Below are positions 1 through 7,782 of a stretch of DNA of 13,995 nt, in pieces. The notes under the pieces are model-generated. The model was not told the origin of the DNA. It ran no database searches and saw only the letters and a list, made by a program, of their open reading frames with translations. The DNA comes from JBHGBB01 sp041946755 (GTDB taxonomy: Bacteria; UBP4; UBA4092; JAOAEQ01). Made by a program: the position numbers and the translations under genes. Location of the stretch: positions 1-13,995 of the forward strand of contig JBHGBB010000095.1 of the NCBI GenBank assembly GCA_041946755.1, written 5' to 3'. Position 1 is the stretch's first letter. Each line of letters begins with the position of its first letter.

Positions 1-40
1 ATTTTATCTAAAATATATAATTTAAAATTACAAATAAGCT

Positions 41-928
41 ATGCAAAAACTCATTGAAAAAGCCAACATTTTAATTGAAGCACTGCCATATATCAAAGAA
101 TTTTCCGGGAAAACCGTGGTTATCAAATATGGCGGTGCTGCAATGGTAAATGATGATCTCAAAGAATCAACCATGCAGGATATCGTATTAATGAAATATG
201 TGGGTATGAATCCGGTAATAGTACATGGTGGCGGCCCGGAAATAACCGCCCTGATGAAACGGCTTGGATTACAGCCGAAATTCGTTAATGGACATCGATA
301 TACCGATGAACAAACCATTGAAATAGCGGAAATGGTTTTAACCGGTAAGATTAATAAAGAAATTGTTACCAAACTCATTCAGCATGGCGGTGCAGCTGTT
401 GGGGTTAGCGGGAAAGATGCAAATCTGATTGTTGCCAAGAAATATACTGCCCATGCCCATCGCGGCCTTCCGGAAGAAGATTCGCCGGATTTGGGATTTG
501 TCGGAGATATCGATAGAGTCAATCCGCAGATAATCCAGGCATTGACTACCGATGGGTTTATTCCAGTAGTATCACCGTTAGGAGCGGATTTGAATGGGCA
601 GGGATATAATATCAATGCGGATTTGGTAGCTGCCGCGATAGCCGGTGCGTTGCAAGCCGCAAAATTAGTCTTATTAACCGATGCTCCGGGAATTCTCAAA
701 GATGCTAAAGATGAAACGAGTTTAATTCCGACTATTCACATGAACGAAGTCGAATCGCTAGTTTCGGATAAAATCATTTCCGGCGGGATGCTTCCAAAGG
801 TCGAAGCATGCTTACGTGCAGTAGAAGCCGGAGTAACGAAAACCCATGTTATTGATGGTCGAGTTCCCCATGCATTATTACTTGAAATTTATACCCAGAA
901 AGGTATAGGTACTGAAATTCTTCTTTAA
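41..928 (+). CDS. argB: Acetylglutamate kinase (arginine biosynthesis)
   Basis: Phosphorylates N-acetyl-L-glutamate with ATP, the second step of the acetylated ornithine/arginine pathway, in the cytoplasm. The 295-residue product has the amino-acid kinase fold signatures: VIKYGGAAM at residues 27-35 with the phosphate-binding Lys29, HGGGPEI at 62-68, the substrate-binding stretch NINADLVAAAIAGAL at 190-204, and TDAPGIL near 213-219. About 20 residues precede the first beta strand (MQKLIEKANILIEALPYI). Such an N-terminal helix is known from hexameric, arginine-inhibited kinases and is absent from the short E. coli enzyme, so feedback inhibition by arginine is inferred. The ATG at 41 gives the family's usual length, but no clear Shine-Dalgarno sequence precedes it. 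No other arg gene is visible. The next gene begins 17 nt after the stop and is probably cotranscribed. Confidence 0.97.
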   Translation: MQKLIEKANILIEALPYIKEFSGKTVVIKYGGAAMVNDDLKESTMQDIVLMKYVGMNPVIVHGGGPEITALMKRLGLQPKFVNGHRYTDEQTIEIAEMVLTGKINKEIVTKLIQHGGAAVGVSGKDANLIVAKKYTAHAHRGLPEEDSPDLGFVGDIDRVNPQIIQALTTDGFIPVVSPLGADLNGQGYNINADLVAAAIAGALQAAKLVLLTDAPGILKDAKDETSLIPTIHMNEVESLVSDKIISGGMLPKVEACLRAVEAGVTKTHVIDGRVPHALLLEIYTQKGIGTEILL

Positions 929-945
929 TCGAAGGAGTGAGTTAT

Positions 946-1815
946 ATGGCAAAAACCAAGATTCTGGTTGCTGAAGATGAACAAGATATCGCGGAAATAT
1001 TCCGAATCGTTCTGGAATCGAAAGGATATGAACCGATCATAGCCGCTGATGGCGAAGAAGCACTCAATTTAATTAAACAGCATGAACCGGAGATGTTGAT
1101 TCTGGATGTGATGATGCCGAAAATATCTGGATATAGTTTGGTGAAAGAATTGAAAAAAGATGAGGCGTTAGCAAGTATTCCGATCATGATGGTAAGTGCG
1201 ATTAGTCAAGGTTCAAATAAACCGGATGAATTCTGGCAGCAAGGTATGGGAGTTGATGATTATATCACCAAACCATTTGATCCGAGTGACTTATTACGCC
1301 GGATTGAGAATCTGTTGCGCAAGAAACGGGAAGGATGGTTGGATAAAGATAAACAGCCCTATTTAATGGCACAAGCTACCGGAGCAGGTTCTGAAACGTT
1401 AATCCGTCCTACTACCATCCATGAAGAGAAACCGCATCAAGCTGCAGAAGAAGCAAAACGGGTCGAAAAACCGCAGACCCCGGAAGATGTAGTTAAAACC
1501 TTTATTGAATCCTGGAATAGTCAGTCCTTTGAAAAAGAATATCTGTGTTTATCGAATCGGCTTCATGGCAACCTAGATTTGGTTTCTTATGTCCAACGTC
1601 GAAAGACCTATTATCAGGAATCAGCTGCTTCCGGGCAGTTACACCAAGAACTCCGGCAAGTAATTTCGGTTTCCGGAGACCAGAACGAAACGAAAGTGAC
1701 TATCCTTCGTGCAGATATTCGAGCAGGGAAAGAACAACAATCGCGTGAGCAATATTCCCTTACCCTCCAGGAGGGGAAATGGAAAATCACCAATGTTCGG
1801 CGGTTACAAAGCTAA
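946..1815 (+). CDS. Response regulator with C-terminal NTF2-like domain
   Basis: Probable two-component output protein of 289 residues. Residues 4-125 form a CheY-like receiver: acidic pocket at 10-12 (EDE), phosphoacceptor Asp54 in LILDVMMP, Ser84 in VSA and Lys109 in TKP, so all the usual phosphotransfer residues are present. A charged linker (about 126-175) leads to a segment, about 179-289, beginning TPEDVVKTFIESWNSQSF and ending GKWKITNVRRLQS. This resembles NTF2-like/DUF4440-type alpha+beta domains, where a helix with a conserved Trp opens and a strand reading GKWKI closes the fold. No DNA-binding domain is visible, so the output is more likely ligand or protein binding than transcription. 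The ATG at 946 is preferred to an in-frame GTG at 937 because GAAGGAG (931-937) is well spaced for the ATG and overlaps the GTG. No partner histidine kinase is in the window. The receiver is certain; the second domain is an assignment from pattern only. Confidence 0.9.
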   Translation: MAKTKILVAEDEQDIAEIFRIVLESKGYEPIIAADGEEALNLIKQHEPEMLILDVMMPKISGYSLVKELKKDEALASIPIMMVSAISQGSNKPDEFWQQGMGVDDYITKPFDPSDLLRRIENLLRKKREGWLDKDKQPYLMAQATGAGSETLIRPTTIHEEKPHQAAEEAKRVEKPQTPEDVVKTFIESWNSQSFEKEYLCLSNRLHGNLDLVSYVQRRKTYYQESAASGQLHQELRQVISVSGDQNETKVTILRADIRAGKEQQSREQYSLTLQEGKWKITNVRRLQS

Positions 1816-1863
1816 AAAAAAGAGTTGTTAGTTGAAGAATAAACATTTATCAACTAACAACTC
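1814..1863 (-). terminator. Intrinsic terminator of the Trp/Pro-rich protein gene
   Basis: A perfect 14-bp inverted repeat, GAGTTGTTAGTTGA (1822-1835) and its complement (1850-1863), encloses a 14-nt loop. Read on the minus strand, the stem is followed at once by eight T residues (complement of the A run 1814-1821). That is the layout of a Rho-independent terminator for the minus-strand gene whose stop lies 20 nt upstream. On the plus strand no T-run follows the stem, so efficient termination of the converging response-regulator transcript is doubtful. The A-run overlaps that gene's stop codon. Confidence 0.85.
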
Positions 1864-1883
1864 ATAGTGGACATTACTCTTGC

Positions 1884-2909
1884 TTATTCTGAAGGCATCT
1901 CTTCCTCAGAAGCCGATTCCGAAGTATACTGTTGCATCTGGTTCATAAACGCTTCCCGCTGTTGTAACGTCAGGATTGCCATCAACTCATTCATTAATTT
2001 CTGTTCTTTTTTTCTGAACTCAAATTCTGCATTCTGTAACTTTTCCTGTTTCGTGGTAAGTTCAGCCGAGGTCGGGTTGGTTTTCTGGAGTGTAGCAATT
2101 TCATTTCCGAGTCCAGCACTCTTTTCGATAAACTTTTCTCGTAATGTAGCTAAATCCCGAAATTTCTGAATAAACGGTTTCTCTTGTTTATCAGTCAGAT
2201 TTAGGGTTTTAATCAACCAGTTTTCATAATCTTCTTGCGACTTGATTTGTGGCATATTACCCGGAGTTTGCGTTTCAGCGTTCGGATATACCGGTTGTGG
2301 TTCAGCATAGTATTCTGGAGTTTCTCCAGGTGCTGGTTCATTATAGGTATATGGGTAATAGTAGTTATTGGGATACACTACTGTAGGCGGATAGTAATAT
2401 TGAACACTGATCGGTAGCGGTTGCCACCAAACCCAGAACCACCAGTTCGATAATCTGGGAGGCGGTGGAGTCCAATACCAAGGTAAAGGCGGACGAGGCC
2501 AGAACCTGAATTCCCAATAGAAATGGTGTCCCCAATACCAACCTGGTCCTGGTCGCCACCCAGGAGCAGGCAATCTCCATGGTCCTGGACCTGGCCGCCA
2601 CCATGGTGCTGGATATCGCCCTCCGGAATGTAGTACTGGAGGCCGCCATCCAGGATACGGATGGGTTACAACTGGACTAGGATTATGCCAATTTGGTGCC
2701 GGTGTTACCGGTGCAGGAGCAGGATGATTTGGTACTATAATCGCTGGCTTGAGTAAACCAGATGAAGAACCTTGGTGAAGTCCACCTGGAGCGATTTGCC
2801 CTCCTGCCGGTGGTGCGTTAAGAATTGTATTCTCTGCAAATGCAACTGGTATACTCAGTAATCCGATGGAGATACTTATTATGATAATAGTATAAATTGA
2901 CCGTTTCAT
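1884..2909 (-). CDS. Secreted Trp/Pro/Tyr-rich protein with Spy/CpxP-like C-terminus
   Basis: Hypothetical envelope protein of 341 residues. Residues 1-25 are a clear signal peptide (basic MKR, hydrophobic Ile/Leu core, PVAFA then E26 as a likely cleavage site). Residues 60-210 are low complexity and dominated by Pro, Trp, Tyr and Gly, with 17 tryptophans between 74 and 162 and recurring GWRPG-like units. Then come Tyr/Pro/Asn-rich residues to about 220. Residues 225-330 form a charged helical domain with two LTxxQ motifs (LTDKQ at 238-242, LTLQQ at 313-317), the hallmark of the Spy/CpxP/CnrR family of periplasmic chaperones and metal sensors. The end is acidic (ESASEEEMPSE). Export to the periplasm or outer surface is inferred; the function is unknown. 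A strong GGGGGGTG Shine-Dalgarno element lies about 8 nt before the ATG. The gene ends at the terminator at 1814-1863. Confidence 0.85.
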   Translation of the reverse strand: MKRSIYTIIIISISIGLLSIPVAFAENTILNAPPAGGQIAPGGLHQGSSSGLLKPAIIVPNHPAPAPVTPAPNWHNPSPVVTHPYPGWRPPVLHSGGRYPAPWWRPGPGPWRLPAPGWRPGPGWYWGHHFYWEFRFWPRPPLPWYWTPPPPRLSNWWFWVWWQPLPISVQYYYPPTVVYPNNYYYPYTYNEPAPGETPEYYAEPQPVYPNAETQTPGNMPQIKSQEDYENWLIKTLNLTDKQEKPFIQKFRDLATLREKFIEKSAGLGNEIATLQKTNPTSAELTTKQEKLQNAEFEFRKKEQKLMNELMAILTLQQREAFMNQMQQYTSESASEEEMPSE

Positions 2910-2936
2910 AGTATTTCACCCCCCTATCAAAGATAT

Positions 2937-2948
2937 AGTATGCATACT
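2937..2948. promoter_or_regulatory. Perfect 12-bp palindrome, possible operator
   Basis: AGTATGCATACT is a perfect dyad 28-39 bp upstream of the start codon of the Trp/Pro-rich exported protein. Its position between likely promoter and ribosome-binding site would suit an operator. No matching regulator is visible, and a 12-bp palindrome can occur by chance in A/T-rich DNA. Confidence 0.25.
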
Positions 2949-3152
2949 CTGCAAATAGATGAGCATAAATCAAGCCAAAAAAAGTAGTTTATTGTCAATT
3001 GAAGAAATAGGCGTTAAGATTTGTTTTTGTAAGGGATAATGCATATACCGATATACAAAAGTGACTTGCTACTTAAATAATATACTCAATTGGTACACTA
3101 GCTGTACAAATAAGGGAAGATTTGAATAGTGATTTAGAGTCGCAATAACCGA

Positions 3153-4424
3153 CTAATCTAAACCGCTGAGTTTGGTTAGGATAAGCTCTGAAAATAGCGC
3201 ATTTGCCCAGCCGAAAGAAGAGCGAGTGAATATTGCTGGATTATCCGGATTAAACGATTCATGCAATAAATAGGTTCCAGCGTGAGTATCCTTAATATAA
3301 TATAGCATTCGGTCGAGTTCCAATGGGTCGTCAGTGGTTAATGCTTGAATCAGAAGCGCAAGATGCCATATTTTCCCTTTACCGGTATGAGGACTTCCGA
3401 TTCCGGAAGCATATTTCCCGGTGAAATACCAGGGATTATCATGGCTCAAAATAAATTTCCGAGTATTCTTATATATTGGATCATCGTTATAGAGATAGCC
3501 AAGATAAGGTATCGATAATAGGCTCGGGATATTAGCATCATCCATAAGCTCGATATTACCCCGTCCATCTGTTTCGTAGACATAAATCTCACCATATTTC
3601 GGATGATTATATATGCCATATTGATTGATACCGGCATCGACTTGTTCTCGTAATATTTCAACGTCACTCGCTAACTCGAACTCTTGATACTGGTCCCGCA
3701 GAATCTCAGCTAAATATTCTAATACCACCACTGCAAACATTTGTGAGGGAATATGATAGTTATATAAGCATCGATCATCACTTGGACGAAATGCAGACCA
3801 AATCATCCCGGTTTCTGCAACCGGATTCCCTTTACCCTGATTAGGTAAATTATCAAGGTCAGTACCGTTAGGTCTATAAAATAGATATGGGGAACGAAGG
3901 ATATGATTCTGTTCATTCTGTAGCGTTTTAATAATAAGCTTTAACGCCTCTTTAATCATGGGAGTAAAGATTGATTCATCGTGAGTAGTATTCCAGAATG
4001 CCCATAACAGTTGGATGGGATATAACAAGGAGTCAAGTTCGAACTTCCGTTCCCAAATCCAGTCGTTTTGTTGGGGTTCATCGGTATGGTGTCCTTTTTT
4101 ATTTGGTTCCGGGTTAAACGCATTGGCATAAGGATCAATGAGAATATATTGCATCTGCCGATTAATTACGCCCCGGATTACGACTGATAAAACCGCATCT
4201 TCATTACATAATAAGAGATAAGGAAATATTTGAACGGTAGAATCGCGTAACCACATAGCCGGGATATCGCCGGTTTTAACGTAGACTGTTCCATCAGGAT
4301 GGATTTCCATAGTTTCATTCCAGGTCATCGGAAAACATCGATGGAATAGATTATTTAATTCCGTATCGGGTAATTGAATTGCATTCAGCATCTCGGTGAT
4401 TTTTCGTGATTCTATTTTATCCAT
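3153..4424 (-). CDS. GH125 family exo-alpha-1,6-mannosidase
   Basis: Glycoside hydrolase of family GH125 (formerly DUF1237), 423 residues, close to the usual family length. Characterised members remove non-reducing terminal alpha-1,6-linked mannose with inversion of configuration. Family blocks seen: TGDIPAMWLRDS at 51-62, WIWERKFELDSLLYPIQL at 122-139, FRPSDD at 212-217, DDANIPSLLSIPYLGY at 295-310 and LLHESFN at 386-392. By analogy with characterised members, the Asp pair at 216-217 probably supplies the general acid and Glu389 the general base. There is no signal peptide, so it should act in the cytoplasm on imported or internal mannosides. No transporter or other glycosidase lies alongside. 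No clear Shine-Dalgarno sequence precedes the ATG. A weak bulged hairpin (AGTCG/CGACT, around 3138-3154) at the end lacks a T-run, so I do not call it a terminator. Confidence 0.93.
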   Translation of the reverse strand: MDKIESRKITEMLNAIQLPDTELNNLFHRCFPMTWNETMEIHPDGTVYVKTGDIPAMWLRDSTVQIFPYLLLCNEDAVLSVVIRGVINRQMQYILIDPYANAFNPEPNKKGHHTDEPQQNDWIWERKFELDSLLYPIQLLWAFWNTTHDESIFTPMIKEALKLIIKTLQNEQNHILRSPYLFYRPNGTDLDNLPNQGKGNPVAETGMIWSAFRPSDDRCLYNYHIPSQMFAVVVLEYLAEILRDQYQEFELASDVEILREQVDAGINQYGIYNHPKYGEIYVYETDGRGNIELMDDANIPSLLSIPYLGYLYNDDPIYKNTRKFILSHDNPWYFTGKYASGIGSPHTGKGKIWHLALLIQALTTDDPLELDRMLYYIKDTHAGTYLLHESFNPDNPAIFTRSSFGWANALFSELILTKLSGLD

Positions 4425-4542
4425 AATAAAACAGATATTGAGATTTTAGGAGATACAATCGACCTAAAAATAATTAGTTGGTTGCATCCTTATTCATTCA
4501 TTTTTATCATCTTTTTAAAGATAGTGTAGTATATTATTGCCA

Positions 4543-4611
4543 TATACTGCAAGCGGTAGTATCCTGCTTGCCTTGAGACTGCACTTGCTCAAATTCGCTA
4601 GAACCAGTATA
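4543..4611. repeat. Cloverleaf-like nested inverted repeat in divergent spacer
   Basis: Outer arms TATACTG (4543-4549) and CAGTATA (4605-4611) enclose two smaller hairpins: GCAAGCGG/CCtGCTTGC (4549-4571, one bulged T, loop TAGTAT) and TTGAG/CTCAA (4573-4592, 10-nt loop). The element lies in the 272-302-bp spacer between the divergent GH125 and prepilin peptidase genes. It could be a REP-like element, part of a long GH125 leader, or a coincidence of short stems. It is not a tRNA. Apart from this element and weak A/T-rich promoter-like stretches, I see nothing else in this spacer. Confidence 0.35.
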
Positions 4612-4726
4612 CTAATGAGCAAATATTAAATTCCAAATCCCGTTTGTTTTAATAAAATTTATATAGAATTAGATTATTGAATTATTAATTAGAGATTTGG
4701 GTTTAGGAACTTTGGATTTTTACCTT

Positions 4727-5614
4727 ATGCTACCTATATATCTTATCGTATTTATTTTTGGAATATCTATCGGAAGTTTTTTAAATGTTTGTATCTATCG
4801 GATACCATTAAATCAGTCGATCGTAAAACCGAGATCGCATTGTCCGCAATGTAATCATTTAATCGCTTGGTTTGATAATATCCCACTCTTGAGCTATCTT
4901 TTTCTTCGCGGAAAATGCCGATATTGCAAAGTGCGGATTAGCATCAGGTATTTTATCGTTGAATTACTTACCGGTTTATTATTTGTTTTAGTGGTATGGC
5001 AATTTCATGGGATTACTTTTGCCTCGATAACCTATCTTGTGATAGTCAGCAGCTTGGTAGCATTAAGTTTTATCGATTTAGACCACTTTATTCTACCGGA
5101 TGTTATGACTTATCCATTATTAATCTTGGGATTAATCATCAGTTTCATTCTGTCCTATGTTCCCAACTCCGGGTTTCTGATTAATCATTGGATGTCAGGT
5201 CCATTTTCGATGAATTTCGGTAGACTCTATCCATTGTATAACGCTCTATTCGGTATGTTGGTCGGTGGCGGTATCCTTTTATTGATCGGCACTATCGCCA
5301 AATGGATTCTGAAAAAGGAAGCTATGGGCGGTGGCGATGTTAAGTTACTCGCGGCGATGGGAACTTTTATTGGGTATAAATTGGTATTATTAACCTTAAT
5401 ATTAGCCTCTTTTGTTGGATCGGTTATCGGAGCGGTCTTACTTATCCAAGCTAAAAAAAAGGATAAAGATACCAGTTCATTCGGGCATTATATCCCATTT
5501 GGTCCTTATCTGGCGATTGGTGCTGTGGTTGCACTCATCTGGGGAAACGATTTGATTAATTGGTATTTCAATCATCTATTAGGTTTGGGTAATTTACCGA
5601 TAGGAGTAAAATGA
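4727..5614 (+). CDS. pilD: Prepilin peptidase / N-methyltransferase (type IV leader peptidase, A24)
   Basis: Inner-membrane aspartic protease that cleaves the leader of type IV prepilins or type II secretion pseudopilins and methylates the new N-terminus. From ATG 4727 the product has 295 residues. It opens with a membrane segment ending GSFLNVCIYRIP. The cytoplasmic methyltransferase domain has the two Cys pairs (39/42 CPQC, 64/67 CRYC). The peptidase part has Asp117 in FIDLDHFILPD and Asp204 in GGGDVK, separated and followed by several membrane segments. The frame is open upstream, with TTG codons at 4697 and 4712. The latter has AGGA only 3 nt before it, so the start is uncertain; 4727 is the first ATG and gives the usual N-terminus. 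The stop overlaps the aroE start, indicating one operon. No pilin or pilus assembly genes are in the window. Confidence 0.93.
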   Translation: MLPIYLIVFIFGISIGSFLNVCIYRIPLNQSIVKPRSHCPQCNHLIAWFDNIPLLSYLFLRGKCRYCKVRISIRYFIVELLTGLLFVLVVWQFHGITFASITYLVIVSSLVALSFIDLDHFILPDVMTYPLLILGLIISFILSYVPNSGFLINHWMSGPFSMNFGRLYPLYNALFGMLVGGGILLLIGTIAKWILKKEAMGGGDVKLLAAMGTFIGYKLVLLTLILASFVGSVIGAVLLIQAKKKDKDTSSFGHYIPFGPYLAIGAVVALIWGNDLINWYFNHLLGLGNLPIGVK

Positions 5615-6492
5615 TGCGAATTTCCGGGACAACTGCATTAGTCGGTCTATTCGGCTATCCGGTAAAACATAGTTTTTCGCCGATTATCCATAATACCGCT
5701 TTCTCATTTTTAGGACTGGATTATGTTTATGTTCCGTTTTGCGTTGCTCCGGATAAGCTAGCATTAGCGATAAAATCGCTATGTGCTTTAGGGATAAAAG
5801 GAGTAAATATAACTATTCCGCATAAAGAAACCGTAATGCCGTTCCTAGATGAAATATCTTCGGAAGCACAGCTTATCGGAGCGGTGAATACAATTAAAGT
5901 AAATGCACAACACCAATTGATCGGGTATAATACCGATGGCTTAGGTTTTATTAATGCAATATTATCCGATTTAAATTTTACCGCTACCGGTAAAAAGATG
6001 CTGATGCTTGGTGCTGGTGGTGGAGCGCGGGCAGTAAGTATACAATCAGCGATCTCGGGGATTGAGCGAATTTATATTATGGATATCGAACAACACAAAA
6101 CCCTGAAACTTTGTTCCGATATCAAGTCCAGTAATAGTAAAGTAGTTGTTGAAGCTATTCAACCGCAGCAGATTAAATCGATATTACCTCAAGTAGATAT
6201 TTTGGTTAACGCTACTCCAATTGGTATGCAGCCGGACGATCCGCTTTTAATTGATCCAGAATGGTTATATCCTGGTTTGAAAGTATTTGATTTAATCTAT
6301 AATCCTTTAGAAACGAAGCTGGTGCAAATAGCGAAAGAACGAGGATGTTTAGCTGCAAATGGAATCAATATGCTGATTCAACAAGGAGCAGCGTCTTTTG
6401 AAATATGGACGGGAATTAAACCGCCGGTTGAAATAATGCGGCAAGCTATTCTCAAACATCTGACTGAAGCTAATCAGCTGCGAAAGGAATAA
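5611..6492 (+). CDS. aroE: Shikimate dehydrogenase
   Basis: Reduces 3-dehydroshikimate to shikimate with NADPH, a step of the shikimate pathway to aromatic amino acids, in the cytoplasm. The 293-residue product has GYPVKHSFSPIIHN at 15-28 with shikimate-binding Ser21 and Ser23, NITIPHKE at 66-73 with catalytic Lys72, GAVNTI at 90-95, NTDG at 107-110 with catalytic Asp109, the glycine-rich nucleotide loop GAGGGAR at 134-140, and the C-terminal NGINMLIQQGAASFEIWTG-type helix. Two consecutive ATG codons (5611 and 5614) are possible starts. AGGAG at 5602-5606 is 4 nt from the first and 7 nt from the second, so 5614 may be the real one. Either way it overlaps the prepilin peptidase stop (ATGA junction), implying translational coupling. 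aroC follows after 3 nt. Confidence 0.96.
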   Translation: MMRISGTTALVGLFGYPVKHSFSPIIHNTAFSFLGLDYVYVPFCVAPDKLALAIKSLCALGIKGVNITIPHKETVMPFLDEISSEAQLIGAVNTIKVNAQHQLIGYNTDGLGFINAILSDLNFTATGKKMLMLGAGGGARAVSIQSAISGIERIYIMDIEQHKTLKLCSDIKSSNSKVVVEAIQPQQIKSILPQVDILVNATPIGMQPDDPLLIDPEWLYPGLKVFDLIYNPLETKLVQIAKERGCLAANGINMLIQQGAASFEIWTGIKPPVEIMRQAILKHLTEANQLRKE

Positions 6493-6495
6493 ACT

Positions 6496-7662
6496 ATGTT
6501 ACGGTATTTATCTGCTGGTGAATCGCATGGTCCTGCATTAACCGCAATTATTGATGGCATACCTTCCGGGGTAACGATTACAGCGGAATCAATTAATCGA
6601 GAGCTGAAACGAAGACAAACCGGATATGGTCGCGGTGGAAGAATGAAAATCGAATCGGATGCGGTAGAAATAACTTCTGGAGTTCGGTTTGGAAAAACGT
6701 TAGGGAGTCCGATAACTTTAGTCATCCGTAATCGGGATTGGGTAAACTGGCAGGAGAAAATGGCGATTGAATCTTTGGTGCAGGGTAAGCCAGTCAATAG
6801 TGTAACCCAGCCTCGACCAGGTCATGCCGATTTGGTTGGTGCGATTAAGTTTGGGCATGAGGATATTCGGAATGTATTAGAACGAAGTAGTGCCCGGGAA
6901 ACAGCAGCACGGGTTGCGGTAGGTGCGATAGCGAAATTGGTATTGGCTGAATTTAAGGTTCAGATTGCCAGTCAAGTTGTAAGTATCGGCAACATTAAAT
7001 GCATACTGGATATATCCCAATGGTCAATCGATAAAATCGCCCGAACTACTGAGTCGACCTCATTACGTTGTGTATCTAAAGAAATAAATCGTAAAATGGA
7101 AAAAGAAATCGACCTGATTAAAGAGCAGGGAGATACGGTAGGCGGCGTATTTGAAATTATGACGGATGGTTTGCCCATCGGTTTAGGCAGCTATATCCAA
7201 TGGGATACCCGACTAGATGGGAAACTGGCGCAAGCGATCATGAGCATTCCAGCGATTAAAGCAGTAGAAATTGGTGCTGGTTTCCAAGCCGCAAATTTAC
7301 CTGGATCGCAGGTGCATGATGCGATCTATTATAAAGCCGGTAAATTTTATCGGAAGACCAATAATGCCGGTGGGCTTGAAGGCGGTATAACTAATGGAGA
7401 ACGGTTGGTAATCCGGGCGGCAATGAAACCGATTTCTACTCTATTGAATCCATTACCATCGGTAGATATAAAAACAAAACAAACAACCCAGGCTACGGTT
7501 GAACGGTCGGATATCTGTGCAGTACCAGCAGCAGCAGTGGTCGGTGAAGCGATGGTGGCGATAGAACTATGTAAAGCGATACAAGAGAAATTCGGTGGTG
7601 ATAGTTTAGAAGAAATAAAACGGAATTATCGATTATATTTGGAGTCTTTTAAAAAAGGATAA
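6496..7662 (+). CDS. aroC: Chorismate synthase
   Basis: Converts 5-enolpyruvylshikimate-3-phosphate to chorismate using reduced FMN as catalyst, the last step of the common aromatic pathway. The 388-residue product carries the family signatures: AGESHGPALTAIIDGIPSG from residue 7 with His11, RRQTGYGRGGRMKIESD near 38-54, RPGHADLVG near 107-115, and SSARETAARVAVGAI near 131-145. Length is that of the longer bacterial type. AAAGGA (6483-6488) ends 7 nt before the ATG. The gene is the third of the prepilin peptidase-aroE-aroC operon. It converges on the tRNA-Pro gene, whose 3' end is only 10 nt past the aroC stop. No separate plus-strand terminator is visible there. Confidence 0.97.
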   Translation: MLRYLSAGESHGPALTAIIDGIPSGVTITAESINRELKRRQTGYGRGGRMKIESDAVEITSGVRFGKTLGSPITLVIRNRDWVNWQEKMAIESLVQGKPVNSVTQPRPGHADLVGAIKFGHEDIRNVLERSSARETAARVAVGAIAKLVLAEFKVQIASQVVSIGNIKCILDISQWSIDKIARTTESTSLRCVSKEINRKMEKEIDLIKEQGDTVGGVFEIMTDGLPIGLGSYIQWDTRLDGKLAQAIMSIPAIKAVEIGAGFQAANLPGSQVHDAIYYKAGKFYRKTNNAGGLEGGITNGERLVIRAAMKPISTLLNPLPSVDIKTKQTTQATVERSDICAVPAAAVVGEAMVAIELCKAIQEKFGGDSLEEIKRNYRLYLESFKKG

Positions 7663-7672
7663 AGAAATCTTC

Positions 7673-7751
7673 TGGTCGGGGCGACCGGATTTGAACCGGT
7701 GACCCCTTGCACCCCAAGCAAGTGCGCTAAACCGGTCTGCGCTACGCCCCG
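7673..7751 (-). tRNA. tRNA-Pro, anticodon GGG
   Basis: Read on the minus strand it folds into a complete cloverleaf of 79 nt including an encoded CCA: acceptor CGGGGCG/CGCCCCG, TA, D stem GCGC/GCGC, anticodon stem CTTGC/GCAAG with loop TTGGGGT (anticodon GGG, reading CCC and CCU), variable GGGTC, T stem ACCGG/CCGGT with loop TTCAAAT, discriminator A, then CCA (7673-7675). The order MerR-type regulator then tRNA-Pro on the same strand is, from memory, a familiar arrangement in several Gram-negative lineages. No repeat of its 3' end elsewhere in the window suggests an integrated element. Confidence 0.97.
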
Positions 7752-7782
7752 ACGGATAAGTTTATTTATACTGGGTGGAAGT

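Noticed and set aside
937..945. GTG at 937 as the response-regulator start
   Set aside because: It overlaps the GAAGGAG ribosome-binding site, which is correctly spaced for the ATG at 946. The receiver domain begins naturally at MAKTKILV.
1822..1863. Bidirectional terminator
   Set aside because: The stem is symmetric, but only the minus strand has a T-run after it, so I call it for the minus strand alone.
1867..2169. Plus-strand open frame opposite the Spy-like domain
   Set aside because: It is antisense to a well-supported gene with signal peptide and family motifs. Its Ser/Cys/Phe-rich composition is typical of an antisense shadow.
7663..7672. Integration (att) site at the tRNA-Pro 3' end
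   Set aside because: No duplicate of the tRNA 3' segment and no integrase gene are in the window; the neighbours on both sides are ordinary chromosomal genes.
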